Shown: positions 53,701-63,469 of the stretch, in pieces
Layout of the letters: every line of letters begins with the position of its first letter
How positions within the stretch are numbered: the first letter of the stretch is position 1
NCBI RefSeq assembly: GCF_051014445.1
Contig: NW_027488366.1
Span: 11,426,001-11,490,000 of the forward strand
Origin: Colletes latitarsis
Taxonomy: Eukaryota; Arthropoda; Insecta; Hymenoptera; Colletidae
Direction: 5' to 3'
DNA: 64,000 bases
The notes under the pieces: model-generated
Databases searched by the model: none
What the model was told of the DNA's origin: nothing
Seen by the model: the letters and a program-made list of their open reading frames with translations, nothing else
Made by a program: the position numbers and the translations under genes

Positions 53701-55859
53701 ATGAACTTTTCTCTAAAATATTGTTCAAAACCAGATTTAATTGACTGTTTCAGTGTGGTCCCACATTACTACGTGATCCAAACCAGAAAAAACCCAGGGT
53801 CCGTTCAACAAGTATGTGAAGAATGCGAAAGTATGAGTCTGATGAGTGAAAATCCCAGGCCTAACCTAGACCTAACATGCGTTATCCTCTAAAATATTGA
53901 TCCAAACCAGGTTTAATGGACTCTTTCAGTGTGGTACCACACTACTACGTGATCCAAACCAGAAAAAACCCAGGATCTGTTCAACAAGTATGTGAAAAAC
54001 GCGAAATTATGAGCCTGATGAGGGCAAATCCCAGACCTAACTTGCGTTGTCCTCTAAGATATTGATGGAAAGCAGGTTTAATTGACTGTTTCAGTGTTGT
54101 ACTTCAATACTACGTGATGCGATCCAGAAAAAGCCCAGGATCTAGCCATCAAGTATGAGAAATATGCGAAAGAATGAGCCTGATGAGAGCAAATCCCAGA
54201 CCTAACCTAGACCTAACATGAATTATTCTCTAAAATATTGATCGAAACCAGGTTTAATTGACTGTTTCAGTGTTGTACTTCATTACTACGTGATGCAATC
54301 CAGAAAAAGCCCAGGATCTAGCCATCCAGTATGGGAAATATGCGAAAGTATGAGCCTGATGAGGGCAAATCCTAGACCTAACCCAGACCTAACATGCGTT
54401 ATCCTCTAAAATATTTATCAATACCAGGTTTAATTGAATGTTTCAGTGTGGTACCACATTACTACGTGACCCAAACCAGAAAAAACCCAGGATCTGTTCA
54501 ACAAGTATGTGAAAAACGCGAAAGTATGAGCCTGATGAGGGCAAATCCCAGACCTATCCCAGACGTAACTTGCGTTATCCTCTAAAATATTGATCGAAAC
54601 CAGGTTTAATTGACTGTTTCAGCGTGGTACCACATTACAACGTGATACAATCCAGAAACAGCCCAGGATCTAGCCATGAAGTATGAGCAATATGCGAAAG
54701 TATGAGCCTGATGAGGGCAAATCCTAGACCTAACCCAGACCTAACATGCGTTATCCTCTAATATATTTATCAAGACCAGGTTTAATTGATTGTTTCAGTG
54801 TGGTCCCGCATTACTACGTGATACAATCCAGAAACAGCCCAGGATCTAGCCATGAAGTATGAGCAATATGCGAAAGTATGAGCCTGATGAGGGCAAATCC
54901 TAGACCTAACCCAGACCTAACATGCGTTATCCTCTAAAATATTTATCAAGACCAGGTTTAATTGATTGTTTCAGTGTGGTCCCACATTACTACGTGATCC
55001 AGAACAGAAAAAACCCAGGGTCTGTTCTACATGTATGAGAAATATGCGAAAGAATGAGCCTGATGAGAGCAAATCCCAGACCTAACCTAGACCTAACATG
55101 AATTATTCTCTAAAATATTGATCGAAACCAGGTTTAATTGACTGTTTCAGTGTGGTCCCACATTACTACGTGATCCAAACCGGAAAAACCCCAGGATCCG
55201 TTCAAGAAGTATGTGAAGAATGCGAAAGTATGAGTCTGACGAGTGAAAATCCCAGGCCTAACCTAGACCTAACATGAACTATTCTCTAAAATATTCATCA
55301 AAACCAGATTTAATTGACTGTTTCAGTGTGGTCCCACATTACTACGTGATCGAAACCAGAAAAAACCCAGGGTCCGTTCAACAAGTATGTGAAGAATGCG
55401 AAAGTATGAGTCTGATGAGTGAAAATCCCAGGCTTTACCTAGACCTAACATGCGTTACCCTCAAAAATATTGATCGAAACCTGTTTTAATCGACTGTTTC
55501 AGTGTGGTACCATATTACTATGTGATCCAAACCAGAAAATAACCCAGGATCTGTTTAACGAGTATGTGAAGGGTGCGAAAGTATGAGTCTGACGAGGTCA
55601 AATCCCAGACCTATCCCAGACCTAACTTGCGCTATCCTCTAAAATATTGATCGAAACCAGGTTTTATCGACTGTTTCAGTGTGGTACCACATTACTACGT
55701 GATCCAAACCAGAAAAAACCCAGGATCAGTTCAACAAGTATGTGAAAAACGCGAAAGTATGAGCCTGATTAGGGCGATTCCCAGACCTATCCCAGACCTA
55801 ACTTGCGTTGTCCTCTAAAATACTGATCCAAAGCAGGTTTAATGGACTGTTTCAGTGTG

Positions 55860-56300
55860 GCACCACTTTACTACGTGATCCAAAGCAGAAAAAACCCTCG
55901 ATCAGGTTAACATGTATGTTAAAACTGCGAAAGTATGACCCTGATGAGGGCAAATCCCAGGCCTAACCCAGACCTATCATGCGTTATCCTCTAAAATATT
56001 TATCAAGACCAGGCTTAATTGAATGTTTCAGTGTGGCACCACATTACTACGTGATGCAATCCAGAAAAAGCGCAGGATCTAGCCATCAAGTTTGAGAAAT
56101 ATGCGAAAGAATGAGCCTGATGAGAGCAAATCCTAGACCTAACCCAGACCTAACATGCGCTATCCTCTAGAATATTGATCGCAACCAAGTTTAATGGGCT
56201 GTTTCAGTGTGGTACCACATTACTACGTGATCCAAACCAGAAAAAACCCAGGATCAGTTCAACAAGTATGTGAAAAACGCGAAAGTATGAGCCTGATGAG
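55860..56300 (+). repeat. Subfamily 2 block F, copy 1 (5,624 bp offset pair)
   Basis: The block matches about 61,485-61,925 at an offset of 5,624 bases (32 monomers less 8). Markers are ACCCTCGATCAGGT followed by ACATGTATGTTAAAACTGCG and a GAATATTGATCGCAACC monomer. Confidence 0.8.
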
Positions 56301-57289
56301 GGCAAATCCTAGACCTAACCCAGACCTAACATGCGTTATCCTCTAAAATATTTATCAAGACCAGGTTTAATTGATTGTTTCAGTGTGGTCCCACATTACT
56401 ACGTGATCCAAACCAGAAAAAACCCAGGATCTAGCCATCAAGTATGAGAAATATGCGAAAGAATGAGCCTGATGAGAGCAAATCCCAGACCTAACTCAGA
56501 CCTAACATGCGTTATCCTCTAAAATATTTATCAAGACCAGGTTTAATTGAATGTTTCAGTGTGGTCCCACATTACTACGTGATCCAAACCAGAAAAAACC
56601 CAGGATCTGTTCAACAAGTATGTTAAAACTGCGACAGTATGAGTCTGATGAGTGAAAATCCCAGACCTAACCTAGACCTAACATGCGTTATCCTCTAAAA
56701 TATTGATGGAAACCTGGTTTAATTGACTGTTTCAGTGTTGTACTTCATTACTACGTGATGCGATCCAGAAAAAGCCCAGGATCTAGCCATCAAGTATGAG
56801 AAATATGCGAAAGAATGAGCCTGATGAGAGCAAATCCCAGACCTATCCCAGACCTAACTTGCGTTATCCTCTAAAATATTGATCGAAACCAGGTTTAATT
56901 GACTGTTTCAGCGTGGTACCACATTACTACCTGATACAATCCAGAAACAGCCCAGGATCTAGCCATGAAGTATGAGAAATATGCGAAAGTATGAGCCTGA
57001 TGAGGGCAAATCCTAGACCTAACCCAGACCTAACATGCGTTATCCTCTAATATATTTATCAAGACCAGGTTTAATTGATTGTTTCAGTGTGGTCCCGCAT
57101 TACTACGTGATACAATCCAGAAACAGCCCAGGATCTAGCCATGAAGTATGAGAAATATGCGAAAGTATGAGCCTGATGAGGGCAAATCCTAGACCTAACC
57201 CAAACCTAACATGCGCTATCCTCTAAAATAATTATCAAGACCAGGTTTAATTGAATGTTTCAGTGTGGTACCACATTACTACGTGATCC

Positions 57290-58045
57290 AAACCAGAAAA
57301 AACCCAGGATCAGTTCAACAAGTATGTGAAAAACGCGAAAGTATGAGCCTGATTAGGGCGAATCCCAGACCTATCCCAGACCTAACTTGCGTTATCCTCT
57401 AAAATATTGATCGAAACCAGGTTTAATTGACTGTTTCAGCGTGGTACCACATTACTACCTGATACAATCCAGAAACAGCCCAGGATCTAGCCATGAAGTA
57501 TGAGAAATATGCGAAAGTATGAGCCTGATGAGGGCAAATCCTAGACCTAACCCAAACCTAACATGCGCTATCCTCTAAAATAATTATCAAGACCAGGTTT
57601 AATTGAATGTTTCAGTGTGGTACCACATTACTACGTGATCCAAACCAGAAAAAACCCAGGATCCGTTCAACAAGTATGTGAAGAATGCGAAAGTATGAGT
57701 CTGATGAGTGAAAATCCCAGACCTAACCTAGACCTAACATGCGTTATCTTCTAAAATATTGATGGAAACCTGGTTTAATTGACTGTTTCAGTGTTGTACT
57801 TCATTACTACGTGATGCGATCCAGAAAAAGCCCAGGATCTAGCCATCAAGTATGAGAAATATGCGAAAGAATGAGCCTGATGAGAGCAAATCCCAGACCT
57901 AACCCAGACCTAACATGCGTTATCCTCAAAAATATTGATCGAAACCTGGTTTAATCGACTGTTTCAGTGTGGTACCACATTACTATGTGATCCAAACCAG
58001 AAAATAACCCAGGATCAGTTCAACGAGTATGTGAAGTGTGCGAAA
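57290..58045 (+). repeat. Subfamily 2 five-monomer duplication, copy 1 (881 bp)
   Basis: The segment matches 58,171-58,926 at an offset of 881 bases (five monomers plus one). The GATTAGGGCGAATCCC variant sits at 57,351 and 58,232. Differences are few, for example GTTATCTTC near 57,743 against GTTATCCTC. Confidence 0.85.
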
Positions 58046-61000
58046 GTATGAGTCTGATGAGTGAAAATCCCAGACCTAACCTAGACCTAACATGCGTTAT
58101 CCTCTAAAATATTGATGGAAACCTGGTTTAATTGACTGTTTCAGTGTTGTACTTCATTACTACGTGATCCAAACCAGAAAAAACCCAGGATCAGTTCAAC
58201 AAGTATGTGAAAAACGCGAAAGTATGAGCCTGATTAGGGCGAATCCCAGACCTATCCCAGACCTAACTTGCGTTATCCTCTAAAATATTGATCGAAACCA
58301 GGTTTAATTGACTGTTTCAGCGTGGTACCACATTACTACCTGATACAATCCAGAAACAGCCCAGGATCTAGCCATGAAGTATGAGAAATATGCGAAAGTA
58401 TGACCCTGATGAGGGCAAATCCTAGACCTAACCCAAACCTAACATGCGCTATCCTCTAAAATAATTATCAAGACCAGGTTTAATTGAATGTTTCAGTGTG
58501 GTACCACATTACTACGTGATCCAAACCAGAAAAAACCCAGGATCCGTTCAACAAGTATGTGAAGAATGCGAAAGTATGAGTCTGATGAGTGAAAATCCCA
58601 GACCTAACCTAGACCTAACATGCGTTATCCTCTAAAATATTGATGGAAACCTGGTTTAATTGACTGTTTCAGTGTTGTACTTCATTACTACGTGATGCGA
58701 TCCAGAAAAAGCCCAGGATCTAGCCATCAAGTATGAGAAATATGCGAAAGAATGAGCCTGATGAGAGCAAATCGCAGACCTAAACCAGACCTAACATGCG
58801 TTATCCTCAAAAATATTGATCGAAACCTGGTTTAATCGACTGTTTCAGTGTGGTACCACATTACTATGTGATCCAAACCAGAAAATAACCCAGGATCAGT
58901 TCAACGAGTATGTGAAGTGTGCGAAAGTATGAGTCTGATTAGGGCAAATCCCAGACCTACCCCACACCTAACATGCGCTATCCTCTAAAATATTTATCAA
59001 GACCCGGTGTAATTGATTGTTTCAGTGTGGTCCCACATTACTACGTGATCCTATCCAGAAAAAGCCCAGGATCTAGCCATCAAGTATGAGTAATATGCGA
59101 AAGAATGAGCCTGATGAGAGTAAATCCCAGACCTAACCTAGACCTAACATGAATCATTCTCTAAAATATTGATCGAAACCAGGTTTAATTGACTGTTTCA
59201 GTGTGGTCCCACATTACTACGTGATCCAAACCAGAAAAAACCCAGGATCCGTTCAACAAGTATGTGAAGAATGCGAAAGTATGAGTCTGATGAGGGCAAA
59301 TCTTAGACCTAACCTTGACCTAACATGCGCTATCCTCTAAAATATTTATCCAGACCAGGTTTCATTGAATGTTTCAGTGTGGTACCACTTTACTATGTGA
59401 TCCAATCCAGAAATAGCCCAGCATCTAGCCATGAAGTATGACAAATATGCGAAAGTAAGAGCCTGATGAGGGCAAATCCTAGACCTATCCCAGACCTAAC
59501 TTGCGTTATCCTCTAAAGTATTGATCGAAACCAGGTTTAATTGACTGTTTCAGCGTGGTACCACATTACTACGTGATACAATCCAGAAACAGCCCAGGAT
59601 CTAGCCATGAAGGATGAGAAATATGGGAAAGTATGAGCCTGATGAGGGCAAATCCTAGTTCTAACCCAGACCTAACATGCGTTATCCTGTAAAATATTGA
59701 TCGAAACCTGGTTTAATCGACTGTCTCAGAGTGGTACCACATTACTATGTGATCCAAACCAGAAAATATCCCAGGATCTGTTCAACGAGTATGTGAAGTG
59801 TGCGAAAGTATGAGTCTGATGAGGTCAAATCCCAGACCTATCCCAGACCTAACTTGCGTTATCCTCTAAAATATTGATCGAAACCAGGTTTAGTCGACTG
59901 TTTCAGTGTGGTACCACATTACTACGTGATCCAAACCAGAAAAAACCCAGGATTCGTTCAACAAGTATGTGAAGAATGCGAAAGTATGTGTCTGTTGAGT
60001 GAAAATCCCAGACCTAACCTAGACCTAACATGCGTTATCCTCTAAAATATTGATCCAAACCAGGTTTAATGGACTCTTCCAGTGTGGTACCACACTACTA
60101 CGTGATCCAAACCAGAAAAAACCCAGGATCTGTTCAACAAGTATGTGAAAAACGCGAAATTATGAGCCTGATGAGGGCAAATCCCAGACCTAACTTGCGT
60201 TGTCCTCTAAGATATTGATGGAAACCAGGTTTAATTGACTGTTTCAGTGTTGTACTTCAATACTACGTGATGCGATCCAGAAAAAGCCCAGGATCTAGCC
60301 ATCAAGTATGAGAAATATGCGAAAGAATGAGCCTGATGAGAGCAAATCCAAGACCTAACCTAGACCTAACATGAATTATTCTCTAAAATATTGATCGAAA
60401 CCAGGTTTAATTGACTGTTTCAGTGTTGTACTTCATTACTACGTGATGCAATCCAGAAAAAGCTCAGGATCTAGCCATCCAGTATGGGAAATATGCGAAA
60501 GTATGAGCCTGATGAGGGCAAATCCTAGACCTAACCCAGACCTAACATGCGTTATCCTCTAAAATATTTATCAATACCAGGTTTAATTGAATGTTTCAGT
60601 GTGGTACCACATTACTACGTGACCCAAACCAGAAAAAACCCAGGATCTGTTCAACAAGTATGTGAAAAACGCGAAAGTATGAGCCTGATGAGGGCAAATC
60701 CCAGACCTATCCCAGACGTAACTTGCGTTATCCTCTAAAATATTGATCGAAACCAGGTTTAATTGACTGTTTCAGCGTGGTACCACATTACTACCTGATA
60801 CAATCCAGAAACAGCCCAGGATCTAGCCATGAAGTATGAGAAATATGCGAAAGTATGAGCCTGATGAGGGCAAATCCTAGACCTAACCCAGACCTAACAT
60901 GCGTTATCCTCTAATATATTTATCAAGACCAGGTTTAATTGATTGTTTCAGTGTGGTCCCGCATTACTACGTGATACAATCCAGAAACAGCCCAGGATCT

Positions 61001-62243
61001 AGCCATGAAGTATGAGAAATATGCGAAAGTATGAGCCTGATGAGGGCAAATCCTAGACCTATCCCAGACCTAACTTGCGTTATCCTCTAATATATTGATC
61101 GAAACCAGGTTTAATTAACTGTTTCAGCGTGGTACCACATTACTACGTGATAAAATCCAGAAACAGTCCAGGATCTAGCCATGAAGTATGAGCAATATGC
61201 GAAAGTATGAGCCTGATGAGGGCAAATCCTAGACCTAACCCAGACCTAACATGCGTTATCCTCTAAAATATTTATCAAGACCAGGTTTAATTGACTGTTT
61301 CAGTGTGGTCCCACATTACTACGTGATCCAGAACAGAAAAAACCCAGGGTCTAGCCATGAAGTATGAGAAATATGCGATAGTAAGAGCCTGATGAGGGCA
61401 AATCCTAGACCTATCCCAGACCTAACTTGCGTTATCCTCTAAAATATTGATCGAAACCAGGTTTAATTGACTGTTTCAGCGTGGTACCACGATACTACGT
61501 GATCCAAAGCAGAAAAAACCCTCGATCAGGTCAACATGTATGTTAAAACTGCGAAAGTATGACCCTGATGAGGGCAAATCCCAGGCCTAACCCAGACCTA
61601 TCATGCGTTATCCTCTAAAATATTTATCAAGACCAGGTTTAATTGAATGTTTCAGTGTGGCACCACATTACTACGTGATGCAATCCAGAAAAAGCGCAGG
61701 ATCTAGCCATCAAGTTTGAGAAATATGCGAAAGAATGAGCCTGATGAGAGCAAATCCTAGACCTAACCCAGACCTAACATGCGCTATCCTCTAGAATATT
61801 GATCGCAACCAAGTTTAATGGACTGTTTCAGTGTGGTACCACATTACTACGTGATCCAAACCAGAAAAAACCCAAGATCAGTTCAACAAGTATGTGAAAA
61901 ACGCGAAAGTATGAGCCTGATTAGGGCGAATCCCAGACCTATCCCAGACCTAACTTGCGTTATCCTCTAAAATATTGATCGAAACCAGGTTTAATTGACT
62001 GTTTCAGCGTGGTACCACATTACTACCTGATACAATCCAGAAACAGCCCAGGATCTAGCCATGAAGTATGAGAAATATGCGAAAGTATGAGCCTGATGAG
62101 GGCAAATCCTAGACCTAACCCAGACCTAACATGCGCTATCCTCTAATATATTTATCAAGACCAGGTTTAATTGATTGTTTCAGTGTGGTCCCGCATTACT
62201 ACGTGATACAATCCAGAAACAGCCCAGGATCTAGCCATGAAGT

Positions 62244-63467
62244 ATGAGAAATATGCGAAAGTATGAGCCTGATTGGGGCAAGCTGGCCGCCTTCCGGGAG
62301 GAGCTCCTCGCCGGAAGAGCGGTCAGCAGGAAGGCGGTGCCTCCCCGACCTGTTCCGGTACAGTCGGCGAAGGCAAAGAAGGGCGGAGTGAAGGCTCCGC
62401 CCAGCGTTGCGGCACCAGGGCCCCGGGTCGCGACCCCCAAGGGGGGTGGTGTACCCGTGGTCGCGGTGGTCGCGTCCTCCACGGCACCCTCCCAAGGGGG
62501 GGTGGCGTGGAGTGAGGTGGTGGGGCGGAAGGCGAAGCGGGCGGCGAGGAAGGCCTCGCAACCGCAGCCTCCGCCTCCGCCGCCGGCGGCCAAGGTAAAG
62601 GCCGCGAAGGTCGGGAAGGCACGACCAGGTCGTCCCCCAAAAACGGCAGCGGTGACGCTGACCGTTGCGCAGGGGGGCGACCTGACCCTCGCGGAGGCGA
62701 TGCGGCTCGCCAGGGAGAATATCTCCCTGGAAGAGCTGGGCATCGCCTCCGTGAGGGCGAAGAGGGCCGTGACCGGGGGTCTCTTGCTGGAGATCCCCGG
62801 TGCAGAAGGCGGCGCGAAGGCGGATCGTCTCGCCCAGAGGCTCCGGGAGCAGCTGGGCGAGCGAGGTGTCCGTGTCGCCCGGCCCACGAAGCGCACGGAG
62901 ATGCGCGTTTGTGGGCTGGACGACTCGGTCAGCGCACAGGATGTGTCCCGTGCCCTTGCGAGGGCGGGGGACTGTCCTGTGGAGGACCTGCGGATCGGAG
63001 AGATCCGCAGGTCGCCCTCCGGCCTCGGGTCGGTGTGGGCCCGGTGCCCCCTCTCCGCCGCCCGTAAGGTGGCGGAATCCGGGAGGGTGTTGGTGGGGTG
63101 GGTTTCGGCGCGAGTGGAAATCCTCGCGCCGCGCCCGCTCCAGTGTCACCGCTGCCTCGAATTGGGCCACGTGAGGCAGTGGTGCACCTCGCCGGTGGAC
63201 CGCAGCGGTCAGTGTTACCGCTGCGGTGCCAAAGAGCACCGTGCGAGCCAGTGCTCGGCGGCCCCCCACTGCCCGCTGTGTGCGGACATGGGGAGGCCAG
63301 CCGATCACAGGGTGGGGAGCAAGAAGTGCTCCCCCCCCTCCCGGAAGGAGAGGAAGAGGCGGGCTGCACCGGCTCCGGTGCCGAGGGCGGTGGCATCGTC
63401 CTCCATGGAGGTGGACGGTGCTACGGGGACGGACGGCCGGGAGGAGGCTGGCGCGGCCATTAATTAA
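62244..63467 (+). CDS. Gag-like ORF1 protein of an R1-clade LINE, N-terminally truncated and fused to satellite
   Basis: ORF1 proteins of this clade bind the element RNA and form the ribonucleoprotein that carries it to the nucleus. The open frame has 407 codons, but the first ten come from satellite DNA, so the ATG at 62,244 is probably accidental. Residues 41-135 are basic and rich in Ala, Lys and Pro, with six prolines in a row at 109-114. Residues about 136-295 hold the conserved Gag core, ending in GWVSARVEILAPRPLQ. Three zinc knuckles follow: C301-C304-H309-C314 and C324-C327-H332-C337, both CX2CX4HX4C, then C343-C346-H355-C362, spaced CX2CX8HX6C. TSPVDRSGQCYRC between the first two is typical of R1-clade Gag. 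A hydrophilic tail ends in a TAA that overlaps the ORF2 start. I saw no frameshift or stop, so the insertion may be young. Function as a truncated copy is doubtful. Confidence 0.88.
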   Translation: MRNMRKYEPDWGKLAAFREELLAGRAVSRKAVPPRPVPVQSAKAKKGGVKAPPSVAAPGPRVATPKGGGVPVVAVVASSTAPSQGGVAWSEVVGRKAKRAARKASQPQPPPPPPAAKVKAAKVGKARPGRPPKTAAVTLTVAQGGDLTLAEAMRLARENISLEELGIASVRAKRAVTGGLLLEIPGAEGGAKADRLAQRLREQLGERGVRVARPTKRTEMRVCGLDDSVSAQDVSRALARAGDCPVEDLRIGEIRRSPSGLGSVWARCPLSAARKVAESGRVLVGWVSARVEILAPRPLQCHRCLELGHVRQWCTSPVDRSGQCYRCGAKEHRASQCSAAPHCPLCADMGRPADHRVGSKKCSPPSRKERKRRAAPAPVPRAVASSSMEVDGATGTDGREEAGAAIN

Positions 63468-63469
63468 TG
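63465..63469 (+). promoter_or_regulatory. TAATG stop-start overlap between ORF1 and ORF2
   Basis: The ORF1 stop TAA (63,465-63,467) shares its last A with the ORF2 ATG (63,467-63,469). In the R1-clade element SART1 a UAAUG of this kind is known to let ribosomes that finish ORF1 restart on ORF2, so ORF2 is made by translational coupling. The same arrangement here suggests the same mechanism. The overlap is seen directly; the mechanism is inferred by analogy. Confidence 0.8.

Larger units (their letters stand above)
1..62273 (+). repeat. 176 bp satellite DNA array, about 354 head-to-tail monomers
   Basis: GGTACC sites in the first kilobase fall at 317, 493, 669, 845 and 1,021, exactly 176 bases apart, and the same phase continues to the end of the array. 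A typical monomer reads from GGTACC through an A-rich stretch, a CAGATGCGGGCATAACC segment, two CCCAGACCTAA units, a TCTAAAATATTGATCGAAAC segment and a CAGGTTTAATTGACTG segment back to the next GGTACC. My hand-built consensus is 176 bases with 78 G or C (44%). All copies point the same way and I saw no inversion and no unique spacer. The roughly nucleosome-sized period and lack of coding content fit a heterochromatic satellite, centromeric or subtelomeric. I do not recognise it as a named family. The array continues beyond base 1. Confidence 0.97.
50194..62273 (+). repeat. Satellite subfamily 2
   Basis: From about 50,194 the monomers change type while keeping the 176 bp period (phase sites at 50,422, 50,599 and 50,775). 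Fixed differences include GTGATCCAAACCAG or GTGATACAATCCAG for GTGATTCAAACC, AATATGCGAAAGTATGAGCC for the GGCAAAATCATGAGCC stretch, TGATGAGGGCAAATCC for AGATGCGGGCATAACC, and CTAACATGCGTTATCC for CTAACCGGTGTTATCC. None of the monomers I read to the left is of this type. Single-unit 165 bp monomers also occur here, near 50,880, 54,045 and 60,190. Confidence 0.9.

Noticed and set aside
1..62273. CRISPR array
   Set aside because: The repeats are long and directly adjacent, with no unique spacers, and the neighbouring element is a eukaryotic LINE.
1..62273. CENP-B box, which would mark a centromeric satellite
   Set aside because: No stretch fits the mammalian 17-base box pattern (TTCG, then GAA, then CGGGA). 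The conserved palindrome is a different sequence. A centromeric role is still possible but has no support here.
1..62273. True interstitial telomere array
   Set aside because: The 11-base unit is present only once or twice per monomer and is always separated by about 150 bases of satellite, so it is not a run of telomere repeats.
62244..62273. Native start of ORF1 at the ATG at 62,244
   Set aside because: These ten codons are standard subfamily 2 satellite sequence found in many monomers nearby, so the ATG belongs to the satellite and not to the element.
62199..63308. Long minus-strand open frame of 369 codons under ORF1
   Set aside because: It lies opposite the Gag-like ORF1, which has clear zinc knuckles and the right ORF2 neighbour. 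In GC-rich DNA antisense frames stay open by chance, and this one has an Arg/Pro-rich composition with no recognisable domain.
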